Positions 10,201 to 20,036 are shown, counted from the stretch's first letter. The stretch is DNA of 64,000 nt from Bathymodiolus brooksi (GCA_963680875.1 OY804585.1:42515414-42579413), one strand, 5' to 3'. Numbers and translations: made by a program. Notes: generated from the sequence alone by a model not told the origin.

Positions 10201-12298
10201 CCTCCCGCTCTCATTACGGTTCAAAGGTTCCGGCTGTCACTGTAACAGTATTTAAATACAGGAACAAAATAGGTAAAATAGTTGTCAAAGCAGTACCATA
10301 TTCGGTGACGTAAATGTCAAAAATACTTTTACGTCACACATTGACAAAAAAAACATCCTTGACATTTTTGACTTCTTTATCTTTATACATTTTCACAATA
10401 TGAAAATGCATCGCTTATAATTTTTTCTGCAGAGACGGAATATATTTCGACAAGATCTTGGTATCGGAATATAAACTTTTTAAGAGTTCGAATAAGGCGA
10501 ATCTTTTTATAGCCCTGGTCCATTAGCCTGTTTCTCAGATGAAGATGACGTTTCAGGAAATCAGAATAATTGCTACTGGCCCTTGCATAGCGAATCAATT
10601 GCGAGATGTAAACACCATATGTAGGAGAAGCTGGTATATTGCTGCACATGTTTGGAAAATTTATGATTTTAAAATTGAAGTCGTCCCACTTATCATAAAT
10701 TTTAGTACTGAGTTGACCACTGTCGTCAAATTCGAGGTATAAGTCCAAAAATGATGCGGACGAAGCTGTATCGGTGGTCTCTTTAACTTCCAGCTCTGGA
10801 GGATATATCAATGGAAGAAATTCTGCAAATCTAGAATTATTGATAGATAAAACGTCATCAATATACCTGTATGTGAAATTAAAGGCTCTAGCCTCATGAA
10901 TCTTCTTATCTTTTACAAGCTTTTGAAGAAACTCCGACTCATACGAGTATAAAAATAAATCGGCTAGAAGAGGGGCACAATTCTTACCCATTGGTATGCC
11001 GACGACCTGCTGAAACAGTGTCCCTCAAAAAAGTCTAAACATGATAGCTGAAATGGGAGAACAAGAAAACAAAAAGAGTCTAAACATGATAGCCAAAATG
11101 GGAGAACAAGAAAACAAAAAGAGTCTAAACATGATAGCCGAAATGGGAGAACAAGAAAACAAAAAGAGTCTAAACATGATAGCCGAAATGGGAGAACAAG
11201 AAAACAAAAAGAGTCTAAACATGATAGCCGAAATGGGAGAACAAGAAAACAAAAAGAGTCTAAGCACGATAGCTGAAATGGGAGAACAAGAAAACAAAAA
11301 GAGTCTAAACATGATAGCCGAAATGGGAGAACAAGAAAACAAAAAGAGTCTAAACATGATAGCTGAAATGGGAGAACAAGAAAACAAAGAGTCTAAACAT
11401 GATAGCTGAAATGGGAGACCAAGAAAACAAAGAGTCTAAACATGATAGCTGAAATGGGAGAACAAGAAAACAAAAAGAGTCTAAACATGATAGCTGAAAT
11501 GGGAGAACAAGAAAACAAAAAGAGTCTAACCACGATAGCTGAAATGGGAGAACAAGAAAACAAAAAGAGTCTAAACATGATAGCCGAAATGGGAGAACAA
11601 GAAAACAAAAAGAGTCTAAACATGATAGCCGAAATGGGAGAACAAGAAAACAGAAAGAGTCTAAACATGATAGCGGGCTAAGGTGACCTATGCCTGAAGG
11701 AAGGGAAATCTTAGTAGTTTTAATATTAGCTACATGATATAGGAACTGTAAATTTCGATAAAATATATATATAATAAACACTGACTACTGGCCATCGGGG
11801 TATGATACCCTCGAGAACTAATAGTCGATAACTGTACCGGTATACATTATCTATGTGCATGCATTACAGACTATAATAAATCATATACCAGTAATCATTT
11901 GAAATGGGCGACATCATATTTTGTAACAATGCACATCACAATTGCTACCAATTACAATTCTGTATTTGTGGCAGAGAAACGCACACATCCTTTGTGCTTA
12001 TTGTTATTCTTTTTAATCAAAAGCTATTCATCTTAGACTTGCAGCTGTTAAACGGCGAATCGCAAAACGAACCCAGTGGTCGTCAAAGGACCATAAGCGA
12101 CTGATAAATCACAATGTAAATTATACTTACCGTAGCATCTTGACCGGCATAATGGCTTATTACTCTGCTTCCACCAGGATGTTTACCGACCCAGTTTGTA
12201 ATGTTGTAGACTTGTCCATCCATGACCAGCCATTTATCATCCTTTTTGGTGTGTAATTGTACTTCGCTCCAAGTATAAACAGTTTCCTCTTTTCCCAT
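4148..12298 (-). CDS. Front-end fatty acid desaturase (FADS type), 5' part; six exons, truncated at left edge
   Basis: Members of this family are ER-membrane enzymes that add a double bond between an existing one and the carboxyl end of long-chain acyl-CoAs, fed electrons through their own cytochrome b5 domain. Six minus-strand exons join in phase 0 to give 228 residues: 12131-12298, 7868-8008, 7111-7257, 5923-6024, 4722-4781, 4148-4213. The b5 domain shows HPGG at residues 40-43, with the second heme histidine in the AFH motif at 63. A membrane-rich segment (104-152) follows. Histidine box I is HDFGH (160-164) and box II is HYQHH (197-201). Introns start GT and end AG. The third box (QxxHH type) and the C-terminus must lie left of the window. 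I chose the MGKEE start; an in-frame ATG at 12370 would add 24 residues. Regioselectivity cannot be read from this part. Confidence 0.93.
4722..4781 (-). CDS. FADS exon 5: histidine box II
   Basis: A 60-bp exon coding 20 residues with [15 protein letters not shown], the second histidine box. Acceptor TTGTAG, donor GTGAGT. Confidence 0.93.
4968..5168 (+). repeat. Dispersed repeat X (second copy at 59215-59388, minus)
   Basis: Begins CCAGTTGTTTGTAGGAGGG and ends near CTCTAATGTTTATTTA. The reverse complement of 59215-59388 follows the same sequence throughout. A shorter diverged relative lies at about 4315-4460. No coding content; class unknown. Confidence 0.7.
5590..5810 (-). mobile_element. 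SINE family A
   Basis: Reverse-oriented copy: tail GTTTAACGCC at the left, tRNA-like head (TTGTAAATCCAACCACCA) at the right. Lies in FADS intron 4. Confidence 0.85.
5923..6024 (-). CDS. FADS exon 4: histidine box I
   Basis: Codes 34 residues containing HDFGHLSVF, the first di-iron box. The residues just before it (VQVCFSS) differ from the usual AQ-GWLQ-type sequence. Acceptor TTTTCAG, donor GTATTT. Confidence 0.92.
6025..6829. other. FADS intron 3, no feature recognised
   Basis: AT-rich intron sequence between exon 4 and the SINE at 6830. No coding or repeat signal recognised. Confidence 0.5.
6830..7081 (-). mobile_element. SINE family A, full length
   Basis: Full-length reverse copy from the GGTTATGGTGTTTAACGCC tail to the GGGGCCGTCATGGTCATGAT head (read on the minus strand). 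It sits 30 bp from FADS exon 3. Confidence 0.88.
7111..7257 (-). CDS. FADS exon 3: membrane segment
   Basis: Codes 49 residues, [12 protein letters not shown] to LLYATMQ, with two hydrophobic stretches around GTGWLPF. The acceptor is TTTCAG and the donor GTAAGT. A SINE copy (6830-7081) ends only 30 bp past the donor. Confidence 0.95.
7373..7481. mobile_element. Foldback MITE, 109 bp
   Basis: Terminal CAATCTAATT and AATTAGATTG belong to inverted arms of about 36 bp that extend to GCACTTGCTCCC / GGGAGCAAGTGC. A second copy with the same termini is at 43942-44031. Located in FADS intron 2. Confidence 0.9.
7482..7867. other. FADS intron 2 sequence, no feature recognised
   Basis: AT-rich, no repeat or ORF recognised up to the exon 2 donor. 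Confidence 0.5.
7868..8008 (-). CDS. FADS exon 2: end of b5 domain and linker
   Basis: Codes 47 residues, beginning DAIRAFH (second heme ligand) and ending [11 protein letters not shown]. Flanked by AG acceptor and GTAAGT donor, phase 0. No ATG-initiated ORF covers it; it was found by matching the expected next block of the family. Confidence 0.92.
8212..8787 (+). mobile_element. Pearl-like element B
   Basis: Same family as 466-1597, with a GAGACTCA start and a CTTTGGCAAGATGAGCTAA end, but only about three ~155-bp units. Its 3' hairpin has been duplicated around a 12-bp-arm palindrome (8738-8766). Located in FADS intron 1. Confidence 0.75.
8912..9316 (+). mobile_element. Pearl-like element C, 5'-truncated
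   Basis: Starts inside a unit at GGAGAAGATTT, has about two units, and ends with the family's hairpin and AGGTGAGCTAA. It lies about 125 bp after copy B in the same orientation. Confidence 0.75.
9590..9689. mobile_element. Mobile-element end (seed of 45-bp array)
   Basis: Matches 33311-33395 over TTCTGGAATAA, TTCATCA and TACGCTCAAAG. The 45-bp array grows out of its right end. I infer the end of a Penelope-like or related retroelement; class uncertain. Confidence 0.6.
9690..10018. repeat. 45-bp minisatellite, left block (~7 copies)
   Basis: The 45-bp unit contains GAGTCTAAACATGATAGC and GAAATGGGAGAACAAG. As 45 is a multiple of three, frames stay open on both strands and translate as [15 protein letters not shown] repeats. 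These are treated as artefacts. Confidence 0.95.
10021..10382 (-). mobile_element. 3' non-coding part of the RT fragment
   Basis: Downstream (minus strand) of the RT coding end at 10383. It includes a segment near 10150-10220 with TGGTGGGTTGAATCAG that I associate, from general familiarity, with the 3' end of this RT family in molluscs. Treated as the element's 3' UTR. Confidence 0.5.
10383..11024 (-). pseudogene. Reverse transcriptase fragment, YIDD type
   Basis: About 213 residues of reverse-transcriptase palm. The frame opens at [10 protein letters not shown] before the first ATG (10991). Motif B is [13 protein letters not shown] and the catalytic motif C is YRYIDDV; a conserved [14 protein letters not shown] block follows. 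The N-terminal RT half, any endonuclease and an upstream start are missing. The 5' break abuts 45-bp repeats at 11025. The RT belongs to a group widespread in marine invertebrates; I lean toward Penelope-like but cannot classify it firmly. It lies within FADS intron 1, in the same orientation, and is presumably dead. Confidence 0.85.
11028..11683. repeat. 45-bp minisatellite, right block (~14 copies)
   Basis: Same unit as 9690-10018, on the other side of the RT fragment. Point variants (AGCACGATAGC, ACCACGATAGC) and two units with shorter A-runs near 11385-11430 break the frame. Confidence 0.95.
11684..11860. mobile_element. Mobile-element end continuing past the 45-bp array
   Basis: AAGGTGACCTATGCCTGA and then CACTGACTACTGG match 33415-33440 and 34748-34762. 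The two array blocks therefore lie inside one copy of this element end. Confidence 0.6.
11861..12130. other. FADS intron 1, exon-proximal
   Basis: Nothing recognised except the splice donor of exon 1. Confidence 0.5.
12131..12298 (-). CDS. FADS exon 1: cytochrome b5 domain
   Basis: Codes 56 residues from [10 protein letters not shown] to GQDAT, including [17 protein letters not shown]. The donor is G|GTAAGT on the minus strand. An upstream in-frame ATG at 12370 is possible, but the MGK start looks more like family members. Confidence 0.93.
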
Positions 12299-12840
12299 TT
12301 CAATCCAAGTCTCAAATTGGCGAAAAAATAATTCGACTAATGATCTGAAGTTAAACAAAACAGCAGACATACAAAGAGTTTATAATAGTTATAATTAACA
12401 ACGCATAGTTTACAGACAACTATGTAGTTTATCAATACATAAACGACCAGTGAACGATCTGTATTGCTTTTTGTACCCTATCCTGATGTTCATCTGGATC
12501 CTAGAATTGGTCATAAATTAGTAAGTAAGTAAATTTTATTTAAAATCGGCAAAAGTATATACAAATCAACATGACAAACATGTTAAACCAAGGACAACGG
12601 ACAACCAATGGTATATGACTTATGACAGAACATCAACCATCCTTGGTACCAGAACGACAACACATCACTCCTTTTACGGCATCAAATACCTTTGAACCAA
12701 CACGACAATCAATCACGTTTTTTAACTACCCGGTTTTTGGTGGGGTCCTTGTTTTTCTCTAACGTTTATTTACTTGGAACCACCATGGTTGTTAGGAATA
12801 GGCAGGTTTTTTAAAATTTGATGTTTGCGGTTTATTCTTG
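12299..12840. other. Upstream flank of FADS
   Basis: Contains the possible extended start at 12370. No promoter motif can be defended. The 12530-12780 stretch has the look of a degraded dispersed repeat. Confidence 0.4.
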
Positions 12841-13092
12841 GGGTCGTCATGGTCGTACGTGTGATCGTATGGTAGTTGGATGTACAATTACCTATGCAAT
12901 CAGTGCCTATCACCACTAAAGTTGTGAGTTCGAATCCCGCTCAGGCGAGGTGTACTCGATAAAACACCATGTGATAATGTTTATCAGTCACTTGCGACAG
13001 GTCGGTGGTTTACTCCTGGCATTCCAGTTTCCTCCACCAATAACACAGACCGCCACGATATTGTTGAAAGTGGTCTTAAACACCATAACCAT
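12841..13092 (+). mobile_element. SINE family A, full length
   Basis: Contains the head TCGTATGGTAGTTGGAT, a B-box-like GTGAGTTCGAATCCC, the core and the terminal TTAAACACCATAACC. One of the best-preserved heads in the window. Confidence 0.9.
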
Positions 13093-13859
13093 ACCCCTCC
13101 TCCCCCCGGTTTTTTCCTGGTTTGATTTGGCAGGTTAACTGTATTATTTTTCAAACCTAATCAACCCAGCACTTTAAAACAAATCGATATCTTAATTTAA
13201 AATAGTTTAGCACACCAGAAATATCGATCAATATCTGATACATTATCATGTTGTTTATTGATCACGCCAGTATGAAAAAATGACATGATAAATTATTTAA
13301 AACTATTTTTTGTTACGTCTAATGAAAATGCATTCATCCGTTTTCAAGAACTGTTAAATGTCGATGTGCATGCGGTGGTGATGGCAGCGATCCTTTAAAA
13401 ACAAATTATCAACATCGATCTTACATGAAGTTGAACAAGTACTCATTGGAAATTGGTAATCGATTGCAAAATAAAGCAATATTCTTTCCACATTGGATGT
13501 CCTGTCCTCAAGAGTTTTGAAAAAAGGAAGTCACAGTCACAGAAGTACACTTTACACACGAAGGCACATTTCATAGACTAGAGGACCCCGAAAAGAAATG
13601 CTGAATGGAAAGCAAAAAACTTAAAAGTTGGTTGTGCTTTGAACAATATTTCTGGGTTGAGAGTAAGAATTGTTCAATGTTTTAATACGTACATTGGGTT
13701 TGAAGTATCTTAAATTACAAATTCCCAACATTATCAAGGGTTGGCTGAAAAGCCAACACAATCAAATTATTTGACAGAATAAAATCCCAATTCTAGACAA
13801 CGATATCAGAACATTTGATATGCTTAAAATTAACCTAAAAGTAAAGTTGTACTGGCTAA
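13093..13859. other. No gene recognised
   Basis: AT-rich intergenic sequence; the right part (from about 13740) probably belongs to the retroelement that becomes readable at 13860. Confidence 0.45.
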
Positions 13860-14410
13860 AATTCCGGGTCATTTCTTAGTTGCGGATAGAAGACCCAATA
13901 TTTTATATGCAAGATTACATCGTAATTGTAGCTTGCTAAAGTATGATCTATTTCGATCCAATATAATAACAGATTCGAGATGTGTTTGTGGATTTAACAG
14001 GGAGGACGTTTCCCACTTTCTCTTGAACTGCCACTTATATATCGAACAAAATTAAGGACAATTCTCTTTACTTATTTGCACCACCACAATTTTCGGAGAG
14101 ACATTAGAACTTAATTATTTGGACTCTCAAAAAGATCAGGCTCAAAATATTTTGTTATCAAATGCAGTACAGACAATCATTAAGAACAGTAGATGATTCA
14201 CTGAAGGAACATCCCCCCCCCCCCCCCCCCATTTTACTTATATGTAATGTTATCGTTTAATTTTTTCAATATCATAAATGCTTATACTTATTATACGTCG
14301 TGCTCTCTTGTAAGACCTATGTTTGTATGGTACTGGAGAGAACATCATACAAGTTGTAAAACTTTCGTTCAATCCTATTGTATATATTTGAAAATAAAAT
14401 ATGTTTAAAT
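13860..14410 (+). pseudogene. Non-LTR retrotransposon 3' end with zinc-binding tail
   Basis: Conceptual translation with interruptions shows a CVCGFNREDVSHFLLNCHLY-like block at about 13984-14043. This is the C-x-C / H-x3-C tail found after the RT in jockey/CR1-type elements. It ends with a C-run (14213-14230) and AATAAAATATGTTTAAAT, a terminus like that of the element at 33503. Confidence 0.65.
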
Positions 14411-14842
14411 CAATCTCAATATGGCTAAAGCATGTTAAACTGAATTAGGATAAAGATGACAAATCAAAACTGCAAATTTAGAAAATAGCATATAAAAAAA
14501 TACAATGGTTACAAAACGTTAGTCTTTTAGGTTGTGTAGCACCAAGGCTTTTACCCGAGTACGAATGCGGGAAAGTAGTAATGTATAATCATAACTTGTA
14601 CAATAATGATGCAAAAAGCTATAAAATAAAAAAAAAGTCGCGTTTTGTTTGTGAATGAGTTTACCTAATTTTCCTGTTACAACATTGGTCAAATTCTTAA
14701 GCTCGTTCATAAAGACAACTGGGCGAACATCGGCCTGTATCAGCGGTCTCTTACAGAAGTATGTAACTGGTATTAGAGGCCGCATTCACCAGTGCCGGAT
14801 GAAGGACAAATGAGCCCTGTGCTAGTTAAGTTATGAGGCCTC
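14411..14842. other. Short minus-strand ORF region, function unknown
   Basis: A minus-strand ORF (14519-14785) holds VTYFCKRPLIQADVRPVVF. It may be the decayed downstream part of the protein at 14843-15290, but I do not recognise it. Confidence 0.35.
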
Positions 14843-15290
14843 TTACTTGGCCCCTGAAGGAGGTAGACCCGGTATGCCTACACAGGCAGTCAGGCATACA
14901 TGCTGTTCTGCTGCAGCCGTAGTTGGTGGCAAGGTTTGAACCTGCAAGAAACTGACAGAATTCGATACAACTTTACTTGCAAACTTCCTGTAATGCATGT
15001 TATCAAGATTTTCAAACTCGAAGCCGCCATACATTCTAATAAGGAGCTGGATTCCAAACTTTGTTCCAACATTAGTTGAATCCTCATCGAAAACCTTTCC
15101 AGCTATTTCTATCAGATCCTGATTTCCCATTGCATTTTTCCCATTACTTTTTTCAGTACTAGACCTTCTTTCCCCGATACCAAATAAACTTGACGTCGTG
15201 TCACAACCAGTAATTGCGTGTATTACTGGTAACACATGACATAGTCCGAGATTCCTCTGTCGTTTAACGGCATTGATAAAGTTGCTTGTA
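14843..15290 (-). pseudogene. Fragment of GCDTTS-motif protein, probably transposon-borne
   Basis: About 149 residues are open from about 15290 through the stop at 14843. The conserved HAITGCDTTSSLFGIGE block comes early and LPPTTAAAEQH near the end. The same two blocks recur in many uncharacterised multi-copy proteins of marine invertebrates, which suggests a mobile-element protein. No catalytic function can be assigned. There is no convincing start codon, and the first codon of the longest ORF is GTG. Confidence 0.55.
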
Positions 15291-15775
15291 GCCGTTCAAA
15301 TATACCATACAAAAGAACAAAAAACCATTCAGAAAAATTTGTCAAACTAAAAATCTTTCTGATTCTGATCCTGATCTCACCAGCAGCTCGCTGGTAACAT
15401 TTGGCCCAAAATTTGATTACATTTTACTTCACATCTAAAATTTTACAAGAAGACGTATGTTGAATGTAAAATAATACAAACCTCCTTGGGAAATATATAT
15501 TTCAAACAATTACATCCATATTTTGTCACAATATATCCATAAATAAATGTCTGGCAAACTCATTTACCTAACACGATACACACATTAGCACCCCCCTTTT
15601 GGTTGTAATGGCTGAGTATACAATACAATACAATACACTATATTAGGGTCCCTCAAGGGGCAATAACAAATATACATTCATAATTATATCAACAGTTACA
15701 ACAATACAGAATGGAGATATATGTTTTTAAACAAGACAATTCTAACTATTTAAATGATATATGTTACAAAAAATA
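15291..15775. other. Intergenic, retroelement-like tail
   Basis: Around 15620-15665 a (TACAA)n stretch and TTAGGGTCCCTCAAGGGGCA resemble the GGTCCCACAAGGGGCA tail at about 18100, so this is probably a short 3' retroelement relic. Confidence 0.45.
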
Positions 15776-15797
15776 TATAAATAAATAAATAAATAGG
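15776..15797. repeat. (AAAT)n microsatellite
   Basis: About five AAAT units. Confidence 0.8.
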
Positions 15798-15884
15798 CCG
15801 TGTTCGGCAGCACGACCCGAGGAGAGGCAATGAGTAATGTATAGTTGCAGTGTATCATATGGTTGAAGAATGGACTATATGTAT

Positions 15885-16100
15885 GCGATTACTTAGCTGG
15901 AGGAGACACCAGGGGACGATGCTTAAGAATTGTGTTTTGATTCTCCCCGTGTCTGATCCAGCAAAGCAAGCGGTTCAAGTAGTAAAACATCATGTGTTTG
16001 ATGAAAGGACTGTGATTACTTAGCTGGAGGAGACACCAGGGGAAGGTGCTTAAGAATCGCATTTCGATTCTCCCCGTGTCTGATCCAGGAAAGCAAGCTA
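15885..16100 (+). repeat. Tandem pair of 65-nt hairpins
   Basis: Two copies (15897-15961 and 16024-16088; spacing 127 bp) of an extended hairpin. The stems are CTGGA/TCCAG, AGACAC/GTGTCT, GGGG/CCCC and a 7-bp AGAATYG/YGATTCT stem. Between copies, two C-G/G-C pairs are replaced by G-U-type pairs, so the fold is kept. No known RNA family is recognised. It could equally be a mobile-element terminus. Confidence 0.6.
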
Positions 16101-16884
16101 GTTCCGATTTCTAAAAAAAGCGATTCTATTTTTGTAACAGATTGTTTATTGATTTCACCATCATCAAAACCTTTTACCCGTTTTGAATTTTGATTTGTTT
16201 AATTTACCGGCAATGATTTAAAATGTTTATTTTCTCTACTACTGTATTTTTCGCGGAACGAATGTACCGATGACGATTTGTATCTTAATATCTTGTAAAC
16301 ACGTGTCCTTCATATGTCCTACCAGTTTCAAAGAAATGTCGTACCTCGTGGCCCATCAAATTTATAAAGGGTGCTCGTCCTGGATTAAAAAGTCGGCACA
16401 AGTGACAGTGCAACAAATGCAGAAAAAAAAATTAAATATGAAAAGGAGAAAAGACCTGAACGGGTTTTCAACACAAAATGGTGCGAAGGTCGTCCCCGGT
16501 TAAAATATGACCGTGATGAAAATGTCACATGAACAATATGTACAAAATATGGTAAATGAGGGGGAAACTGGAAATCTAAAAAAATTAGCTCTGGAGGTGG
16601 AGCATGAAATTGAAAGAGAATTTATTTGAATTAAATGTATTGAATGAAATAAAATGTTACATCTTAATAACACTTGCGTATATGCCCAATACATGTAGAT
16701 TGGTATGGAATAAAAATTACATGCTTTCAGAAATTTCTGTTAAAGTGTTTAGGTCCGGCAGAAAACTAGTAGGTCCAGCACAAACTGATATAGTGACATA
16801 TTGTCTTGCACTGCAGTCATAATTTTTTTTCAAAAACTCGGCGTAACATCAGCTTCAGCATGTTCAGTCCTTGTATACCATTAC
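16101..16884. other. No gene recognised
   Basis: Short ORFs at 16270-16503 and 16604-16822 have no recognisable domain and AT-biased codons. No repeat recognised. Confidence 0.4.
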
Positions 16885-17018
16885 CACAGGAGTCGGAAGT
16901 TCTATCAATAATAAGGTATAGGGGCACCTCGAAGATCGCTGGGAAACTATAAAAAAAAACCCAGCGATCTTCGAGGTGCCCCTATACCTTATTATTGATA
17001 GAACTTCCGACTCCTGTG
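16885..17018. repeat. Perfect hairpin with 59-bp arms
   Basis: 16885-16943 and 16960-17018 are perfect reverse complements around a 16-bp A-rich loop. Zero mismatches suggests a very recent inversion-duplication or foldback. Confidence 0.95.
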
Positions 17019-18089
17019 CCATTAACCGACAAGAAATTCACTAAGCATGTTGATGAATGCTCGTTTATTTTCATTATTGCAGAGGAAATTGTCTTTTTTA
17101 CTCCTAAATTCAATCTTTGTACCCTCTATGCCTTTGGTTCTTCTACTATGTGTGTGATCTTTAATGCTTGGCCCCGAGGAGTAACCATCAAATACAACAA
17201 CTGGATGTGCATATCTTTTTGTCAAATAATAAAATATATTTTTTTTCTGGACAACATTACTGACATTTTTAAATGAGAAAAACTGAGAATATTTTACAAT
17301 AACAACAAATTAAAATACCTCAAAATAGTGTGACGTAACTTGTCCAAGTCAGAAAACAGTTAAAAAGGAAGATAAATGATCGCGTGGTTTATTTTTTATC
17401 ATACGTCCTTGAGATAATAATCTACTGACGCGTGATTTTTCAAACTTTGTATTAGTAATGTCAAGGACGTAAGGAGTATAGATTACGTGTAATCTTTAAA
17501 ACTATACTTGTGTACTTGTTTTAAGACGTGATAACTTAAATTTATTTAATATTTATATAAAAATTGAACTCGAAGAAATTTGTATTTGGTAAATAAGTTT
17601 TAAATTGTTCTTTAGAAAGTCGAGACTAGCTAACAAAGAAAAAACGACCCACCATAATATACCTAGAAAAACTTGGGGCTGGAGGCCTAGGGGTGACTGG
17701 TGTACGACATTATTTACGCTTATGATCATAGATTGGTTCTAAAAATAGCAAAACGGAGTTTTTTTTCATGTTTAAAAAAAAAAATTATATAAAAATTGAA
17801 TTCCCCAAAAATATTTGGTAAAATGGCTTTAGATTGTTCTTTAGAGATGTAAACCCTGTCGACTCCCTGACAAAAAAACGAAACTCCCCGTTAAGAATAG
17901 GGAAAACCTTCGGATGTAAAGAGATGTACTACAACAGTCATGATGTTTGCGTTGTTTTACAATTACACGAGTGCCCATAGTGGAGCAGGAACAGGAACTA
18001 TTTATTATTTTGCTTAACGTTTATCTGGGTCAGATTTCAACATTATCAATATATGTATGTTTTTTTCTTGAATAAGAATTTTTGTTATT
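17019..18089. other. Intergenic, no gene recognised
   Basis: AT-rich, with homopolymer A runs. The short ORFs at 16995-17276 overlap the hairpin and show no domain. Confidence 0.45.
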
Positions 18090-18769
18090 GCCAATTAAGG
18101 TCCCACAAGGGGCAAACAATGTAATACAATGATTGAAATGATTGAAGACATACAAAGATACACACAAACAAACGAAAAAAAAACCACCCAGGAAAACATA
18201 TTTATGCTCAGTGACTGCACGGTCAGATCAGAGCCTATCAAATACCACCATAAATCAATTTACATTTAATATAACATGTATAATAACTATAATTCACCTA
18301 ACCTAATGATATCTATAGGATCAGTTGTGTCCTCGTATCAAAAAACATTCTTCAATAAAGCTACCTAATTTTTTTAAAACTTGTTCATGTTCATTGGTAA
18401 ATAGCCAGAAAAATTTTGACGATGTGTCCATGTATCTAAAATTTGGACACAAGTCAATAATTTTTATAAAAAATGTTTACTCTAATATTTTCATATAAGG
18501 GACAATCGACAATAAAATGTTTCTCATCTTCAATATCTCCCTTAGAACAATTTGTGCATTTTCTTTCTGATCTTATATCTACCAGTTTCAATATTTAATG
18601 AATGAGCACTGACTCTTATCTTACATATAGACTGTCGAATTTTAAAATGATTAATTTGTAAATATTTCTCTTTCCCAAAATGGGTCTTTATGTAAAAGTA
18701 TGTATCTAATTTACCTCTGTTGCTGCCAATGGCATCTACCCTTTATCCATTCCAAAAATCAAGAAAACT

Positions 18770-18915
18770 GTTACACATATTATCTTTTACTTGTTTACAC
18801 AACTGACCTAATTTGATATTTAAACTCCTGATCTTCAATTCATCAATAGAAGATTAGGAGTTTAAATAACAAATTAGGTCAGTTGTGTAAACAAGTAAAA
18901 GATAATATGTGTAAC
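18770..18915. repeat. Inverted duplication with 60-bp arms
   Basis: 18770-18829 and 18856-18915 are reverse complements with about one mismatch, inside the retroelement relic. The intervening CTTCAATTCATCAATA is repeated just outside the right arm, as expected from a template-switch event. Confidence 0.9.
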
Positions 18916-18934
18916 AATCTTCAATTCATCAATA

Positions 18935-19296
18935 CAACCCTGCGGGAACCCTGGGGTATAGAAATGGGACAGAGAGCTTCTTCGGCTTGAAGGGGCATCC
19001 GTCGGTTGTGCGGGATGTATAAATTAACAACCAACCCGTCCTGTGGATGAGACGTAAATAAAACTGAGGTCCTGTGTTGAGAGATTGCCGCACGTTAAAG
19101 AACCCAGTGTAACAACTCATTATGCTCATGATGAGTGGTCCATAAGAGACCTGTTGCACTGGCAAAATTATCCGTCCCTACCCATCACTTTCCTTGTTTC
19201 GAGTTCTGTGGCGTTTAAATTTTTTAATGTTCTCGTCCTGAATATAGCTGAAAAATTGCTCGCTGGACGTTAAACACCAATCAATCAATCAATCAA
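18935..19296 (+). mobile_element. SINE family C with 14-bp target-site duplication
   Basis: Flanked by TCAATTCATCAATA at 18921-18934 and 19297-19310. The body contains GCCGCACGTTAAAGAACCC and ends in GTTAAACACCAATCAATC with (AATC)n. It interrupts the retroelement frame at 18090-19700. Confidence 0.85.
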
Positions 19297-19700
19297 TCAA
19301 TTCATCAATAATATATAATATACTCGGATACCATGTATTGATTTTATTTTACTAAAATGTAACTCTTTATTACATATATAAGCATCAAATAGTAAACCTT
19401 CCTGTTGACCTTCTAATCTGTGACAATATTTTAACACAACTAAAATTACAGAGAAATATATAGGATAACGTCCAAGTTCAGACATAACTGCAATATTGGT
19501 AGTTTTCCTATTTACGCCAAGAATGTATTTAATTTTTTTTACATGTGATTGCTCTGTATGGCTGGTTGAGAAAAAATTTTCAAAACAATAATAACTTTTT
19601 TTCCTACAACTGGACGAATCAACAGAAAGCATACTCCAAATTTCACTCCCATATGTTAGAATTGGTTTAATTGGTTTGAATATGAAGATACATCATAGTT

Positions 19701-20036
19701 GGTATAATTTTGATAGATATGTTTTCTTTCACTTCATTTAAAAGATTGCATATCTTTGTGGGCTTTACTTTGTTTGTCTGAATCGAGTTGACCTCTAATA
19801 ATCGTGTTGAAAATCAGTAATGTGGAGGGGGGTTGTGAAATGCCCATGGATATATGGAAGGCTTCATAAGCCTAGATTTTTAGCTTAAGCATATTTTATT
19901 TGCTCAGATTTGCCAGAAGGATGAGACACAAGTTAAACAAACTTATAAAGTCTTCTCCTGTGTACAATAAATTATAACAGTCAACAGTATTTAATACAAC
20001 ATGTTTGTATATGAATATTTCTTACATTAATACTGT

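Larger units (their letters stand above)
18090..19700 (-). pseudogene. Non-LTR retrotransposon 3' end, broken by a SINE
   Basis: Read on the minus strand, 19632-19297 encodes ILGVNRKTTNIAVMSELGRY-type sequence found downstream of the RT in jockey-like elements. After the SINE insertion, 18620-18450 shows a zinc-tail block with EDEKHFIVDCPLYEN. The end (about 18095) carries GGTCCCACAAGGGGCA. The element at 41137-45036 is a relative. Several stops show that it is dead. Confidence 0.7.

Noticed and set aside
9679..11781. Long ORFs on both strands across the 45-bp repeats ([30 protein letters not shown])
   Set aside because: The period is divisible by three, so any stop-free frame stays open on both strands. 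There is no start context, splice signal or domain, and the units are plainly non-coding minisatellite.
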